This document shows, in pieces, positions 27,033 to 35,712 of a stretch of DNA of 64,000 bases. A program made the position numbers and the translations under genes. How positions within the stretch are numbered: position 1 is the first letter of the stretch; the number at the start of each line of letters is the position of its first letter. Origin of the DNA: Leisingera sp. JC1 (GTDB lineage: Bacteria > Pseudomonadota > Alphaproteobacteria > Rhodobacterales > Rhodobacteraceae); NCBI RefSeq assembly GCF_001679925.1, contig NZ_LYUZ01000001.1:8336-72335 (forward strand). The letters are read 5' to 3'. Below the pieces are notes generated by a model. It had not been told where the DNA came from. It searched no databases and worked only from the letters and a program-made list of their open reading frames with translations.

Positions 27033-28076
27033 TCAGTCCAGCAGCAAATCCACCCAGACCAGCCGGTGGCGGCTTGCGGCTGTCGCAGGGGCGTCCGGGT
27101 GAACCGGCCAAAAGACGCCGCTGCCTGTAACGGGAAGCCCGTCCGATGGAAGCACATAGTCCACCCTCATAGGACCTGCGCTTTGCCACTCCACAGTGGC
27201 GGTGCCGCCCTGGGGACTCTGCGGGCGGGGATCCTGAATGCGAGGATCGGCCGGAAGGCCTCGGATCGCGTCCTTGCGGCCCTCGCCGTGTTCCGGGTCG
27301 AGATTGGCATCGCCTGCAATGACAAAGGGAGGTTCGGGTGCAGATCCAAACGTTTCGTCCAGCAGCAGTTGCCACAGCCGGATTTCATCGTGGTTGCGTT
27401 TCCCATTGCGGTCTTCCGGCCCGTCAAACAGCGGCGGAGTCGCGTGGAAGGTCATCACATTGAGGCGGGAGCCATCCGGCAGCACCAGCGGCACCAGCCA
27501 GTGGCCCGTGGCGGACAGGCGTTGCACCGCTTGCGCGCCGACCGAAGGGAAGGGGCTGCCATCCGGGTATTGCGGAAGCAGGGCACCCGGTATGTCCTTC
27601 CACAGGAGAGAGGAAAAGTCCCGGATGCCGTCATGATCCACTGGAAGCCGGGACAGCAGCGCAATGCCGCCCTGGCCACGGAACTTTCCGAACCCTTGAT
27701 TGTCGCGCGGTTCGCCGGTTTTACCATTGCCGTCCAGGTCCAGCAGGGCAGGCGGGGGCAGGCCGGAATTGGGTTGCAGCGCAACACGGTAAGGGTAGTC
27801 CAGGCCCCTGTCCGCCAGCAGCGCGGCCAATGCTGCCAGCGCCCGGCCTTCGTAGTCCCAGTCGATCCCCTGCAGTGCCAGCACATCCGGCTGCACGGTG
27901 GTGATCACCTCCACCACCGCAGCGACCTGCGGATCGCTGCCGCCGGTGATGTCCCGCAGCAGCAAGCCTGGACCGTCACGCGACAATTCGGTGTTGAAAG
28001 TTGCAATGCGGAGGGTATCTGTCCAGCCGGCCCCGGCAGCAAGGATCAGGAGAAGGCCTGCCGCCAGTTGCCTCAT
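27033..28076 (-). CDS. Secreted endonuclease/exonuclease/phosphatase-family protein
   Basis: A 347-residue protein of the EEP superfamily with a cleavable signal peptide (about 1-18). The N-terminal strand LRIATFNTEL, the metal/catalytic segment GDANLDPEHGEG, a His in FHATPPLFDGPEDRNGKRNHDEI and the C-terminal SRHRLVWVDLLLD reproduce the EEP active-site order (Asn, Asp/Asn, His). A long insertion with LDLDGNGKTGEPRDNQGF resembles a Ca-binding loop. Probably an extracytoplasmic nuclease or phosphodiesterase used for phosphate scavenging. It overlaps the upstream membrane-protein gene by 4 bases. Confidence 0.82.
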   Translation of the reverse strand: MRQLAAGLLLILAAGAGWTDTLRIATFNTELSRDGPGLLLRDITGGSDPQVAAVVEVITTVQPDVLALQGIDWDYEGRALAALAALLADRGLDYPYRVALQPNSGLPPPALLDLDGNGKTGEPRDNQGFGKFRGQGGIALLSRLPVDHDGIRDFSSLLWKDIPGALLPQYPDGSPFPSVGAQAVQRLSATGHWLVPLVLPDGSRLNVMTFHATPPLFDGPEDRNGKRNHDEIRLWQLLLDETFGSAPEPPFVIAGDANLDPEHGEGRKDAIRGLPADPRIQDPRPQSPQGGTATVEWQSAGPMRVDYVLPSDGLPVTGSGVFWPVHPDAPATAASRHRLVWVDLLLD

Positions 28077-28918
28077 GCGGTTTGCAAGGCCTCATCCGCG
28101 CCGAGACTGGCTGCTCGCCGTTTCAGAGCGATCAGCCCGGCAATGCGCAGCATCGCCATGCCCCGCATGATCATTGAAGCAGGCACCAGCGCCCAAGCGC
28201 CAATCACCCAGATCAGCATATGCGGTGACGCCAGAATGCCCGGATCCACGAAGCCGGAGGCAAGTTTGACCGCGGCAGGCAGAGCAAAGGGCAATAGCGC
28301 GCCGCCGGCAATATTGACGCGGCCGTCCCTTTGCAGGCGCTGCACCACATCGCCACCAGTGGTGGGATCGAACAGGGGCAGGTTGACCCAGACGTTGAAG
28401 GCGCCGTTGCCCACCGGCCAGTGGCCGACCCGGATAACCAGCGCAAAGAGGGCGATGGCGGCCGCAGCGATCGCACTGGCCAGTCCAGCCGCGTCACGCA
28501 CCATCAGAACAACCGGTTCCGGCACCTGCGGCGGCATCATCAGAACCGTCATCTGCACCGGTGAATAGGCAAAGCCGAGACCGCCGCCCAGCCAGCTGCC
28601 CAGCTGCTGCACCAAGGCGGTCAGCCCTGTCGGCGCAACCGGGTGAGCCGCCAGCAGGCTGAGCGCACCAATGGTGGCGGCAGCCGCGGCAAACCGCATG
28701 CGGTTGATGGGCGGGGCGTTGCGGAATTCTATGAAACTGGGGAAATGGGAAGCGTATTCGCTGAAGGCCAAGGCGCAGCCCAAGAGCGCGATGAACAGGA
28801 TGATCTCCGGCGAAACGGTAGCGGATGCCGGCAGAATCAGCGTCGGCATCGAAAACAGCATGGCCACCAGTAAGCCGCGGAACGCCGCGCCCGTGATACG
28901 TGCAAACACGTCTTTCAT
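28073..28918 (-). CDS. Polytopic membrane protein of unknown function
   Basis: About 281 residues with some six hydrophobic segments (about 14-38, 42-60, 80-100, 150-175, 215-230, 238-258). The middle contains LPLFDPTTGGDVVQRLQRDGRVNIAGGALLPF, which looks like a soluble loop. I recognise no family. It is coupled to the EEP-family gene by a 4-base overlap, so the two probably act together. ATG 28918 directly follows GAAGGGA; an in-frame TTG at 28927 is an alternative start. Confidence 0.72.
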   Translation of the reverse strand: MKDVFARITGAAFRGLLVAMLFSMPTLILPASATVSPEIILFIALLGCALAFSEYASHFPSFIEFRNAPPINRMRFAAAAATIGALSLLAAHPVAPTGLTALVQQLGSWLGGGLGFAYSPVQMTVLMMPPQVPEPVVLMVRDAAGLASAIAAAAIALFALVIRVGHWPVGNGAFNVWVNLPLFDPTTGGDVVQRLQRDGRVNIAGGALLPFALPAAVKLASGFVDPGILASPHMLIWVIGAWALVPASMIMRGMAMLRIAGLIALKRRAASLGADEALQTA

Positions 28919-29232
28919 TCCCTTCAAACCAGCGCGGGCTTTTTGCCTCTTGCGTCCGGATTTGAAGCCCCCCGGTAGAACGGGCCGGGGCGCTCTGCCT
29001 CATTTTTGCCCCATTGTGCCCGGCTGGCGGCTTTCCGCTCAAGAGGGCTCGGCTGATGCATGGACACTTTCCCTGCCGCACTGGTGCGGGATTGCATCAT
29101 GCTTTCAGTTCTATTTGATGGTGTTGGCGGTCTTGCCACCAGATGCTGTGTGTCTGCTCATCCGGTGCACAAGCAAGGTGCCGCCAGGCAAATGCGGCAG
29201 AAATGCGGCGCAAATCTGGCGCGCAAAAAAAT
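28919..29232. other. Intergenic stretch upstream of the membrane-protein gene
   Basis: This stretch carries no open frame with a credible ribosome site. It should contain the promoter for the membrane-protein/EEP pair; I see no clear -35/-10 pair. The leuD terminator begins at 29233. Confidence 0.45.
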
Positions 29233-29253
29233 ACCGCCCCGAGCCGGGGCGGT
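29233..29253 (-). terminator. Rho-independent terminator of leuCD
   Basis: On the minus strand ACCGCCCC pairs with GGGGCGGT across a 5-base loop and is followed by A and seven T, 28 bases after the leuD stop. A textbook intrinsic terminator. Confidence 0.88.
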
Positions 29254-29281
29254 TTTCAGTGTTTCATCAGTCAGCCCGGTA

Positions 29282-29887
29282 TCAGACCCAGGGGCGCTCC
29301 TGCGCGGCTTTGTCCTCGAAAGATTTGATCGAGTCGGCCTTTTCCATGGTCAGGCCGATGTCATCCAGACCGTTCAGCAGGCAGTGCTTCTTGAAGGCGT
29401 CGACCTCGAAGCTGATCACTTCGCCGTCGGAAGTGGTGATCTCTTGCGCTTCCAGGTCCACGGTCATCCGGGCGTTAGCACCCTTCTCCGCGTCCTTCAT
29501 CAGCACATCGACCTGCTCCTGCGGCAGCACAATCGGCAGGATGCCGTTCTTGAAGCTGTTGTTGAAGAAGATGTCCGCGAACGAGGTCGACACGATGCAC
29601 TTGATACCGAAATCGGCAATCGCCCAGGGCGCGTGCTCACGCGAGGAGCCGCAGCCGAAGTTGTCGCCCGCAATCAGGATCTCGGCGCTGCGGTACTGCG
29701 GCTTGTTCAGCACGAAATCCTCGATCTCGGTGCCGTCGCGGTTATAGCGCATCTCGTCGAACAGGTTCTTGCCGAAACCGGTGCGCTGAATCGACTTCAG
29801 GAACACCTTGGGGATGATCATGTCGGTGTCGATGTTGACCAGCGGCATGGGGGCCGCAATGCCTTGGATCTTGGTGAATTTTTCCAT
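29282..29887 (-). CDS. leuD: 3-isopropylmalate dehydratase small subunit
   Basis: Swivelling-domain subunit (201 residues) of isopropylmalate isomerase, which with LeuC interconverts 2- and 3-isopropylmalate. Diagnostic motifs: [15 protein letters not shown] near the N-terminus, [17 protein letters not shown] and [19 protein letters not shown]. It follows leuC by 12 bases on the same strand and is followed by a strong terminator, so leuC-leuD form an operon. Confidence 0.97.
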   Translation of the reverse strand: MEKFTKIQGIAAPMPLVNIDTDMIIPKVFLKSIQRTGFGKNLFDEMRYNRDGTEIEDFVLNKPQYRSAEILIAGDNFGCGSSREHAPWAIADFGIKCIVSTSFADIFFNNSFKNGILPIVLPQEQVDVLMKDAEKGANARMTVDLEAQEITTSDGEVISFEVDAFKKHCLLNGLDDIGLTMEKADSIKSFEDKAAQERPWV

Positions 29888-29899
29888 GCTTCTGGCTCC

Positions 29900-31303
29900 T
29901 TACATCAGCTCGCGCACGTCGGTCAGCTTGCCGGTCAGGGCAGCGGCGGCAGCCATCGCGGGGGACACCAGATGGGTGCGGCCCTTGTAGCCCTGGCGGC
30001 CTTCGAAGTTCCGGTTGGAGGTTGCGGCGCAACGTTCTTCCGGGGCCAACTGGTCGGGGTTCATCGCCAGGCACATGGAGCAGCCCGCAAGGCGCCACTC
30101 GAAACCGGCGGCCTCAAAGATCTCGGCCAGGCCTTCTTCCTCGGCCTGGGCGCGGACCAGGCCGGAGCCCGGAACGATCATGGCGCGCATGCCGTCTTTG
30201 ATCTTCTTTCCTTTCACCACCTCGGCCACGGCGCGCAGGTCCTCGATGCGGCCGTTGGTGCAGGAGCCGATGAACACGGTGTCGATCTCGATGTCAGTGA
30301 GTTTCTGGCCGGGGGTCAGGCCCATGTACTCGATCGAGCGGCGGGCCGCTTCGACCTTGCCGCCGGAGAAGTCTTCGGGGTTCGGTACCACACCGGTGAT
30401 CGGCAGCACGTCCTCAGGGCTGGTGCCCCAGGTGACAACCGGCTCGATGTCCTCGCCCTTCAGGGTGACAACCTTGTCGAAATGGGCGCCTTCGTCGGTG
30501 TAGAGGGTCTTCCACCAGTTCAGCGCGGCTTCCCACTGGGCACCCTTCGGGGCGTGCGGGCGGCCTTTGACATACTCAAAGGTGGTTTCGTCCGGGGCGA
30601 TCAGGCCTGCACGGGCGCCGCCTTCGATCGCCATGTTGCAGACGGTCATGCGGCCTTCCATTGTGAGGTCCCGGATCGCTTCGCCGCAGTACTCGATGAC
30701 ATAGCCGGTGCCGCCGGCGGTGCCGGTCTCGCCGATCACGGCCAGGGTGATGTCCTTAGCGGTGACGCCCGGCTTCAGCTTGCCGGTGATCTCCACCTTC
30801 ATGTTCTTGGACTTCTTCTGGATCAGCGTCTGGGTGGCCAGCACGTGCTCCACCTCGGAGGTGCCGATGCCATGCGCCAGCGCGCCAAAGGCGCCGTGGG
30901 TGGCGGTGTGGCTGTCGCCGCAGACCACGGTCATGCCGGGCAGGGTCCAGCCCTGTTCGGGGCCGACGATGTGCACGATGCCCTGGCGGACGTCATCCAC
31001 CGGGTAGTAATGCACGCCGAATTCCTTGGCGTTCTTGTCGAGCGCTTCCACCTGGATGCGGCTTTCTTCGTTCTCGATGCCTTTGGCGCGGTCGAGTGTG
31101 GTCGGCACGTTGTGGTCCGGCACCGCGATGGTCTTTTCAGGCGCGTGCACCTTGCGACCGGCCATGCGCAGGCCTTCAAACGCCTGCGGGCTTGTCACTT
31201 CGTGGACCAGGTGGCGGTCGATATAGAGCAGGCTGGTGCCGTCCTCTGCTTCATGCGCAACATGCGCATCCCAGATCTTGTCATAGAGTGTCTTGGGGGA
31301 CAT
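29900..31303 (-). CDS. leuC: 3-isopropylmalate dehydratase large subunit
   Basis: Catalytic [4Fe-4S] subunit of the aconitase superfamily, 467 residues. Cluster cysteines are in FIGSCTNGR and in the GCSMCLAMN motif. Substrate and structural motifs include [52 protein letters not shown] and the C-terminal [12 protein letters not shown]-like block (here [22 protein letters not shown]). ATG 31303 is preceded by GGGAGAGG; longer in-frame extensions upstream are unconserved. A small open frame lies upstream in the leader. Confidence 0.97.
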   Translation of the reverse strand: MSPKTLYDKIWDAHVAHEAEDGTSLLYIDRHLVHEVTSPQAFEGLRMAGRKVHAPEKTIAVPDHNVPTTLDRAKGIENEESRIQVEALDKNAKEFGVHYYPVDDVRQGIVHIVGPEQGWTLPGMTVVCGDSHTATHGAFGALAHGIGTSEVEHVLATQTLIQKKSKNMKVEITGKLKPGVTAKDITLAVIGETGTAGGTGYVIEYCGEAIRDLTMEGRMTVCNMAIEGGARAGLIAPDETTFEYVKGRPHAPKGAQWEAALNWWKTLYTDEGAHFDKVVTLKGEDIEPVVTWGTSPEDVLPITGVVPNPEDFSGGKVEAARRSIEYMGLTPGQKLTDIEIDTVFIGSCTNGRIEDLRAVAEVVKGKKIKDGMRAMIVPGSGLVRAQAEEEGLAEIFEAAGFEWRLAGCSMCLAMNPDQLAPEERCAATSNRNFEGRQGYKGRTHLVSPAMAAAAALTGKLTDVRELM

Positions 31304-31356
31304 GGGTCCTCTCCCGTGATGTATTGGGTGTGCTGGCTTTGGGCTGGGCAACCGCC

Positions 31357-31470
31357 TTATAGGCGCGCCAGGACCGTGCGGGCGGCGCCAAAGAACCGTT
31401 CGCGCAGCCGTGCGCGGTCTTGCAGTTCGATCTTTTGCGCCAATACGAGGGTCATGGCTGTCAGATACAT
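31357..31470 (-). CDS. Possible 37-residue leader ORF upstream of leuC
   Basis: A small frame on the leuC strand ends 53 bases before leuC and starts [16 protein letters not shown]. It contains six Leu in 37 codons and has coding-like third-position GC (about 73%). Leucine-rich leader peptides control leu operons by attenuation in other proteobacteria, but here no strong Shine-Dalgarno precedes the ATG and no clear terminator/antiterminator pair is visible. It may be a small protein gene or chance. The remaining gap to the mscS start contains a GTGCACCCCCTGTGC-type repeat. Confidence 0.25.
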   Translation of the reverse strand: MYLTAMTLVLAQKIELQDRARLRERFFGAARTVLARL

Positions 31471-31679
31471 CCCGGCGGGCCGGCAATCAAGATTCGTTCT
31501 AAGGGAGGAAAAGAAAGCCTGCCCCGCTCAGACTACGTGGCACAGGACGTGCACCCCCTGTGCGCTCCCTGTGCACCGGCCGGTGCCTTTTCCCGCCGAT
31601 TGGAGAGCCGGGCAGGACGGCTCCTGCCTTGATCCGGGCGCATCGCGGCGGCACACTGGCAGAAAAATGGGGGCGCGCG

Positions 31680-33056
31680 ATGGAGCCGGAAGAGCAGACA
31701 CCACCCAGAGACGCGATTGCTGAAAGCACCGCCGAAGCACTGGAGCTTGGCCAGCAATTGTGGAACCTGGCAGCTGAGGGCATAGAGCTGCTGCTGAGGC
31801 CCTGGAACGCCTATCAGGCAGGGATCGTGCTGGCAGTGTTTGTGCTTGCCACCCTGATCGCGCGGCCGCTGAAAAGCGCTTTTCATGACTGGCTGCGCGC
31901 GCGGGAAGGCTGGCCGCGCTGGCGGATACGGGCCGGGCTGGTGGTTCACAAGCGGATCCGGGGTATCCTGTTTGTGCTGCTGATCTGGATGGTTGTCCTG
32001 ATCATGCAGGAGATGACCTGGCCCAGCCGTTCGCGGCTGCTGACGGTCATCGCCAACCTGTCGCTGGCCTGGCTGATCGTCGCCTTTGCCACCCGGCTGG
32101 TGGGCAACCCGCTGCTGCGCAACCTGGTGAAATACGGTGCCTGGGCCTGGATCACCCTGCGTATTCTCGGCATCACCGAAGATGCGGTGCATCTGCTGGA
32201 CGGGGTTGCCATCAGTTTCGGGGATCTCAGGATCTCGCTGTTCCTGGTGGTGCAGGCAGTGGTGATCCTGGGCGTGATGCTGACGTTGGCGCGGGTCATA
32301 TCCTCGGTGGCAGCCAACCGGATCCGCGCGAATTCCGACATCTCCCCCTCGATGCAGGTGCTGGCGGCCAAGCTGGCGCAGATCCTGCTGTTCGGCGGTG
32401 CCTTCTTTATCGGCCTCAAGGCCATCGGCATCGACCTGACCGGTCTGGCGGTGCTGTCGGGGGCCATCGGCGTCGGCCTGGGCTTTGGCCTGCAGAAGGT
32501 GGTGTCGAACCTGGTTTCGGGGCTGATCATCCTCTTGGACAAGTCGATCAAGCCGGGCGACGTGATCAGCCTTGGCGACACCTTCGGCTGGATCAATGCG
32601 CTGGGGGCGCGCTACGTCTCCGTGGTGACCCGGGACGGCCGGGAATACCTGATCCCCAACGAGGATCTGATCACCACCCAGGTGGTGAACTGGTCGCATT
32701 CCGACAAATACGTGCGTCTCGACCTGCATTTTGGCACCGGCTATGGCGACGACCCCCACTTGGTCCGCAAGATCGCGATTGAGGCTGCGTCCAGCGTCGC
32801 GCGGGTGCTGCAGTACGGCAGCAAGAAGCCGGTCTGCCACATCACCGGCTTCGGCGACAGCAGCGTTGATTATGTGCTGCGGTTCTGGATCGACGACCCC
32901 ACCGGCGGGCTCACCAACATCCGCGGCAACGTCTATCTGGCGCTGTGGGATGCGTTCCAGGAACAGGGCATTTCCATCCCGTTCCCGCAGCGCGAGGTGC
33001 GTATGCTGAACGACCCGTTGCCGGTGAGGGTTGCACCTTCGGGCAATGACGGATAA
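31680..33056 (+). CDS. MscS-family mechanosensitive ion channel
   Basis: A 458-residue membrane protein that should release solutes on osmotic downshift. It has more membrane helices than E. coli MscS (about five or six before the pore), then the conserved pore-lining and beta-domain region: LSGAIGVGLGFGLQKVVSNLVSGLIILLDKSIKPGDVI, then FGWINALGARYVSVVTRDGREYLIPNEDLITTQVVNWS. The C-terminal alpha/beta domain follows (about 350-445). ATG 31680 has GGGGGCGCG before it; longer upstream frames are arginine-rich and unconserved. Confidence 0.93.
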   Translation: MEPEEQTPPRDAIAESTAEALELGQQLWNLAAEGIELLLRPWNAYQAGIVLAVFVLATLIARPLKSAFHDWLRAREGWPRWRIRAGLVVHKRIRGILFVLLIWMVVLIMQEMTWPSRSRLLTVIANLSLAWLIVAFATRLVGNPLLRNLVKYGAWAWITLRILGITEDAVHLLDGVAISFGDLRISLFLVVQAVVILGVMLTLARVISSVAANRIRANSDISPSMQVLAAKLAQILLFGGAFFIGLKAIGIDLTGLAVLSGAIGVGLGFGLQKVVSNLVSGLIILLDKSIKPGDVISLGDTFGWINALGARYVSVVTRDGREYLIPNEDLITTQVVNWSHSDKYVRLDLHFGTGYGDDPHLVRKIAIEAASSVARVLQYGSKKPVCHITGFGDSSVDYVLRFWIDDPTGGLTNIRGNVYLALWDAFQEQGISIPFPQREVRMLNDPLPVRVAPSGNDG

Positions 33057-33167
33057 AGCACAGGGCTTGCATCGCCGGGGCGTGGTTTTATTGAAAAGTT
33101 ACCCTCCGGTTGCTACATTATTATTAGGCCCGGCGCCGGGGCTTGGCGGCGCGTTGCAAGGAGGACT

Positions 33168-33224
33168 ATGTCCTGTCACCCGTACCTCAAGCGGCGGATG
33201 CCGCTGTTAATGGGGCAGCCGTGA
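33168..33224 (+). CDS. Possible 18-residue leader peptide coupled to rsfS
   Basis: An ATG just after AAGGAGG (three bases between) opens an 18-codon frame, MSCHPYLKRRMPLLMGQP, whose TGA overlaps the rsfS ATG as TGATG. The ribosome site is the best in the region, yet it does not serve the rsfS frame directly. This could mean translational coupling, or the site might serve a non-canonical in-frame CTG start for a longer RsfS. Confidence 0.3.
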   Translation: MSCHPYLKRRMPLLMGQP

Positions 33225-33595
33225 TGGCCGCCCAGTCCCAGCCCACCAGCGAACAGCTGCTGGAGCGGGTTCTCTCCTCACTCAGCGATGACAAAGCCGA
33301 AGATGTTGTGCAGATCGACCTGCGCGGCAAAACGTCGATCGGCGATTACATGGTGCTGGCTTCGGGCCGCTCCACCCGTCAGGTCGCTGCGATGGCTGAA
33401 AAGCTGACCGACCGGCTCAAGCAGGAGTACCGGATCACCTGCAAGGTCGAAGGTAAGGATGCCGGCGACTGGGTGCTGATCGATTCAGGTGATGTGATCG
33501 TCCATATCTTCCGCCCGGAAGTGCGCGAGTTCTACCAGCTTGAGAAGATGTGGATGCCCGCAGGCACCGCGGCAGCACCGGCAGCCGAGGGCTGA
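33224..33595 (+). CDS. rsfS: Ribosomal silencing factor RsfS (Iojap)
   Basis: Binds ribosomal protein uL14 and blocks joining of the 30S and 50S subunits, saving energy in stationary phase or starvation. With ATG 33224 the protein has 123 residues, close to the family norm. The conserved core is present: DDKAEDVVQIDLRGKTSIGDYMVLASGRSTRQVAAMAEKL, then GKDAGDWVLIDSGDVIVHIFRPEVREFYQLEKMW. The frame is open further upstream (to a TTG at 33143) and reads plausibly, so the exact start is uncertain. It is followed by rlmH, a pairing conserved across many bacteria. Confidence 0.94.
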   Translation: MAAQSQPTSEQLLERVLSSLSDDKAEDVVQIDLRGKTSIGDYMVLASGRSTRQVAAMAEKLTDRLKQEYRITCKVEGKDAGDWVLIDSGDVIVHIFRPEVREFYQLEKMWMPAGTAAAPAAEG

Positions 33596-33657
33596 TCCAA
33601 GGCTGATTTGATGCAGGCCCGCGCGATGGGTGCGGGCCGGATTGCTTCAGGAATTTC

Positions 33658-34128
33658 ATGCGTCTGCATATCTGTGCGGCCGGACGCCTCCGCTCTGGCC
33701 CGGAAAAATCCCTCATCGACGATTACCTGACCCGGTTCGACCGGACCGGCCGCGCGCTGGGCCTGGGGCCTGCGCGGGTGGTGGAGATTGAGGACAAGAA
33801 GAATGCAGGCATGGCAGCCGAGGCTGCGCTGTTGCGCAAGGCGCTGCCCAAGGGGGCGGTGATCTGCACCCTGGATGAGCGCGGCAAGGTGCTGTCCTCT
33901 CCCGATTTTGCGGACAGGCTGGCTGGCTGGCGCGACAGCGGCCGTCAGGATCTGGCGCTGATCATCGGCGGCGCAGACGGGATCGACCCCTCGCTGCGGG
34001 CCGAAGCGGATTTCTCACTCTCCTTCGGCAAGATGGTCTGGCCGCATATGCTGGTACGGGTGATGCTGGCCGAGCAGATCTACCGCGCCGCCACCATTCT
34101 GGCAGGCAGCCCCTATCACCGGGTCTGA
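33658..34128 (+). CDS. rlmH: 23S rRNA (pseudouridine1915-N3)-methyltransferase RlmH
   Basis: SPOUT-class methyltransferase that methylates pseudouridine 1915 in helix 69 of 23S rRNA. The 156 residues match the family length. It begins with MRLHICAAGRLRSGPEKSLIDDYLTRF and contains the SAM-binding trefoil-knot segments CTLDERGK, LALIIGGADGIDPSL, SFGKMVWPHMLVRVMLAEQIYRAATILAGSPYH, all highly conserved. Coupled to rsfS by a 62-base gap. Confidence 0.97.
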   Translation: MRLHICAAGRLRSGPEKSLIDDYLTRFDRTGRALGLGPARVVEIEDKKNAGMAAEAALLRKALPKGAVICTLDERGKVLSSPDFADRLAGWRDSGRQDLALIIGGADGIDPSLRAEADFSLSFGKMVWPHMLVRVMLAEQIYRAATILAGSPYHRV

Positions 34129-34341
34129 CCCGGGCGGCACATCTGCTGCCGTGAAAAAGCCGCAAACCCGCCCCGCTCCCGCCGCAGCCAGTCTCCAGCA
34201 TCTTCTGGTGCGTTAACCAGAAGCCGGAACAGTTGCGCGGCGTCAGGCAAAGGGCTGTACCCCGCACGGGGCAGCGGTTCAGGTGCCATCAGGCCGGTTC
34301 CGGAATGCTGCAGCAGAGCAGCAGGAAGCGGAGAGCCTGAG

Positions 34342-34509
34342 ATGGAGATGAGCAAGGAAGAACTGTCGTTGCGCCGGAAATTGCTGTTCAGGCTGCTGGG
34401 GAGGCGGGACAGGCCGTCTGCCATCAGGCAGGAGGCTGCGGTCCAAGTCCATTATCCGGTACCCCAGTTCGACGCCAGTTCCGATACGTTTCAGTTCCGT
34501 CAGCAGTAA
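34342..34509 (+). CDS. Possible 55-residue protein
   Basis: A short frame beginning MEMSKEELSLRRKLLFRLLG, with GGAG eight bases before the ATG (an alternative ATG lies 6 bases on). It ends 8 bases before the convergent secreted-protein gene. Codon third positions are about 76% GC, but several AGG codons are unusual here. The opposite strand also has a 102-codon frame (34116-34424) over the same bases without a ribosome site; at most one is real. The rest of 34129-34341 shows nothing I can name. Confidence 0.3.
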   Translation: MEMSKEELSLRRKLLFRLLGRRDRPSAIRQEAAVQVHYPVPQFDASSDTFQFRQQ

Positions 34510-34517
34510 ATGGCGCT

Positions 34518-34874
34518 TCAGGGCAGCTTCAGCGGGTACCGCTGCTGCCCCCATCCGTCTGTCAGGCAGCGCGCCTGAATCTGCACCTGAGTGGTGCCCT
34601 CCGGGAGTCGCACGCCGCCCAAGGACCGGGTGAAGGGCTGCTCGTGCTCATGCGGATGCGCCAGAACCCGCAGGCCCAATTCGTTCCCGTCCATATCCAG
34701 GACCCGCCATCCGTCGGCGTAGTGCTCCCATCCGGTATCCGGGTGGGACAGGGTGACGCTGAAGGTCCAGCTGCCGCCGGATTGGCGGGCGGTGGCGTTC
34801 TCTATCACCGGTTCATCCGCAAGGGCGGGCAGAGCGGCAGTGCTGAGTGCGCAGGTCAGAAGCAGGTGTTTCAT
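34518..34874 (-). CDS. Small secreted protein of unknown function
   Basis: About 118 residues with a Sec signal peptide (MKHLLLTCALSTAALPALA, cleavage after ALA). The mature part is beta-rich: GGSWTFSVTLSHPDTGWEHYADGWRVLD, then HPHEHEQPFTRSLGGVRLPEGTTQVQIQARC. The HPHEHEQPF cluster could bind metal. I recognise no named family. It follows the DUF599 gene by 35 bases on the same strand. ATG 34874 is chosen because it starts the signal peptide. Confidence 0.72.
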   Translation of the reverse strand: MKHLLLTCALSTAALPALADEPVIENATARQSGGSWTFSVTLSHPDTGWEHYADGWRVLDMDGNELGLRVLAHPHEHEQPFTRSLGGVRLPEGTTQVQIQARCLTDGWGQQRYPLKLP

Positions 34875-34909
34875 GCCTGCACCATAGCTTTGCAGAGGCC
34901 GCAGTGCGG

Positions 34910-35632
34910 TCACGAAACCGTGTCCCCGGTGCTTTCGGGCGGGATGCGCTGGAGAATCCGGCGGGAGGTGGACGCAAACTCGCGCCGGTACAGCACTGCA
35001 ATGGTGATCAGTGCCGCCGCGCCCAACGGCAGGGCACCCGCCAGCCAGGCCACGGCGGCCAGAGCAAAGTAGGTTGACCGCATGCCGCGGTTGAAGCTGC
35101 GCGCGGCGGTGATGCTGATTTCCGCCGCCTGCGCGGCACGGGGATAGGCGAGGTCATGGGCGGGATCATTCGGGACCGCTGCCATCAGCACTGCGCAATA
35201 GCCGAACAGCCGGTGCGACCAGACAAATTTCAGAAACGCATTGGACAGAAGCAGCAGCACGGTCAGGATCTTCACCTCCCAGACAAAGGCGGGGGCGCTG
35301 TCCTGGATCAGGTCTTCGGCGACGCCCGCCAGCTGTTCGGTATTGCCGATCAGCGCAAGCCCGCCGCCGATCGCAATCATCGCGGCAGACGCAAAAAAGG
35401 CGGTGGCCTGGCGCAGGTTGCCGGCCAGCTGGGCGTCAAAAATCCGCGGGTCGCGCTCCACCATCCGCTTCATCCAGTCGCGCCGGAAATCCTCCATCAG
35501 CAAGGACACCGAAGGCCGCCCTGAAGGCGGGTTTTCGATCCGCCAGCCGATCCACAGCCAGCCTGCGATCAGCAGGGTCAATGCGGCGAGGTCAAAGAGG
35601 GTGAATTGCGCAAGGCGGGTGGTCCAGATCAT
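34910..35632 (-). CDS. DUF599-family membrane protein
   Basis: A 240-residue inner-membrane protein with about four hydrophobic segments (about 12-30, 78-98, 118-140, 190-225). The RDPRIFDAQLAGNLRQATAFFASAA stretch and the RSFNRGMRSTYFALAA stretch are characteristic of DUF599 proteins, which have no known biochemical role. It is divergent from glcD with an 80-base promoter gap and probably co-transcribed with the secreted protein downstream. Confidence 0.82.
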   Translation of the reverse strand: MIWTTRLAQFTLFDLAALTLLIAGWLWIGWRIENPPSGRPSVSLLMEDFRRDWMKRMVERDPRIFDAQLAGNLRQATAFFASAAMIAIGGGLALIGNTEQLAGVAEDLIQDSAPAFVWEVKILTVLLLLSNAFLKFVWSHRLFGYCAVLMAAVPNDPAHDLAYPRAAQAAEISITAARSFNRGMRSTYFALAAVAWLAGALPLGAAALITIAVLYRREFASTSRRILQRIPPESTGDTVS

Positions 35633-35712
35633 GGGCCGACCCTATCGCGGCGATACGCCACTTGCCAGACTGCAAGAATTGGTAATATCATTTTACCAAA
35701 TAGGAGAGCCCG

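Noticed and set aside
29060-31723. An 887-codon open frame on the plus strand opposite leuD and leuC
   Set aside because: It is the high-GC antisense shadow of two well-conserved genes; the predicted product is His/Gly/Ala-rich without any domain.
34116-34424. A 102-codon minus-strand frame overlapping the end of rlmH
   Set aside because: No ribosome site and it competes with a plus-strand small frame; neither can be confirmed, so only the latter is listed at low confidence.
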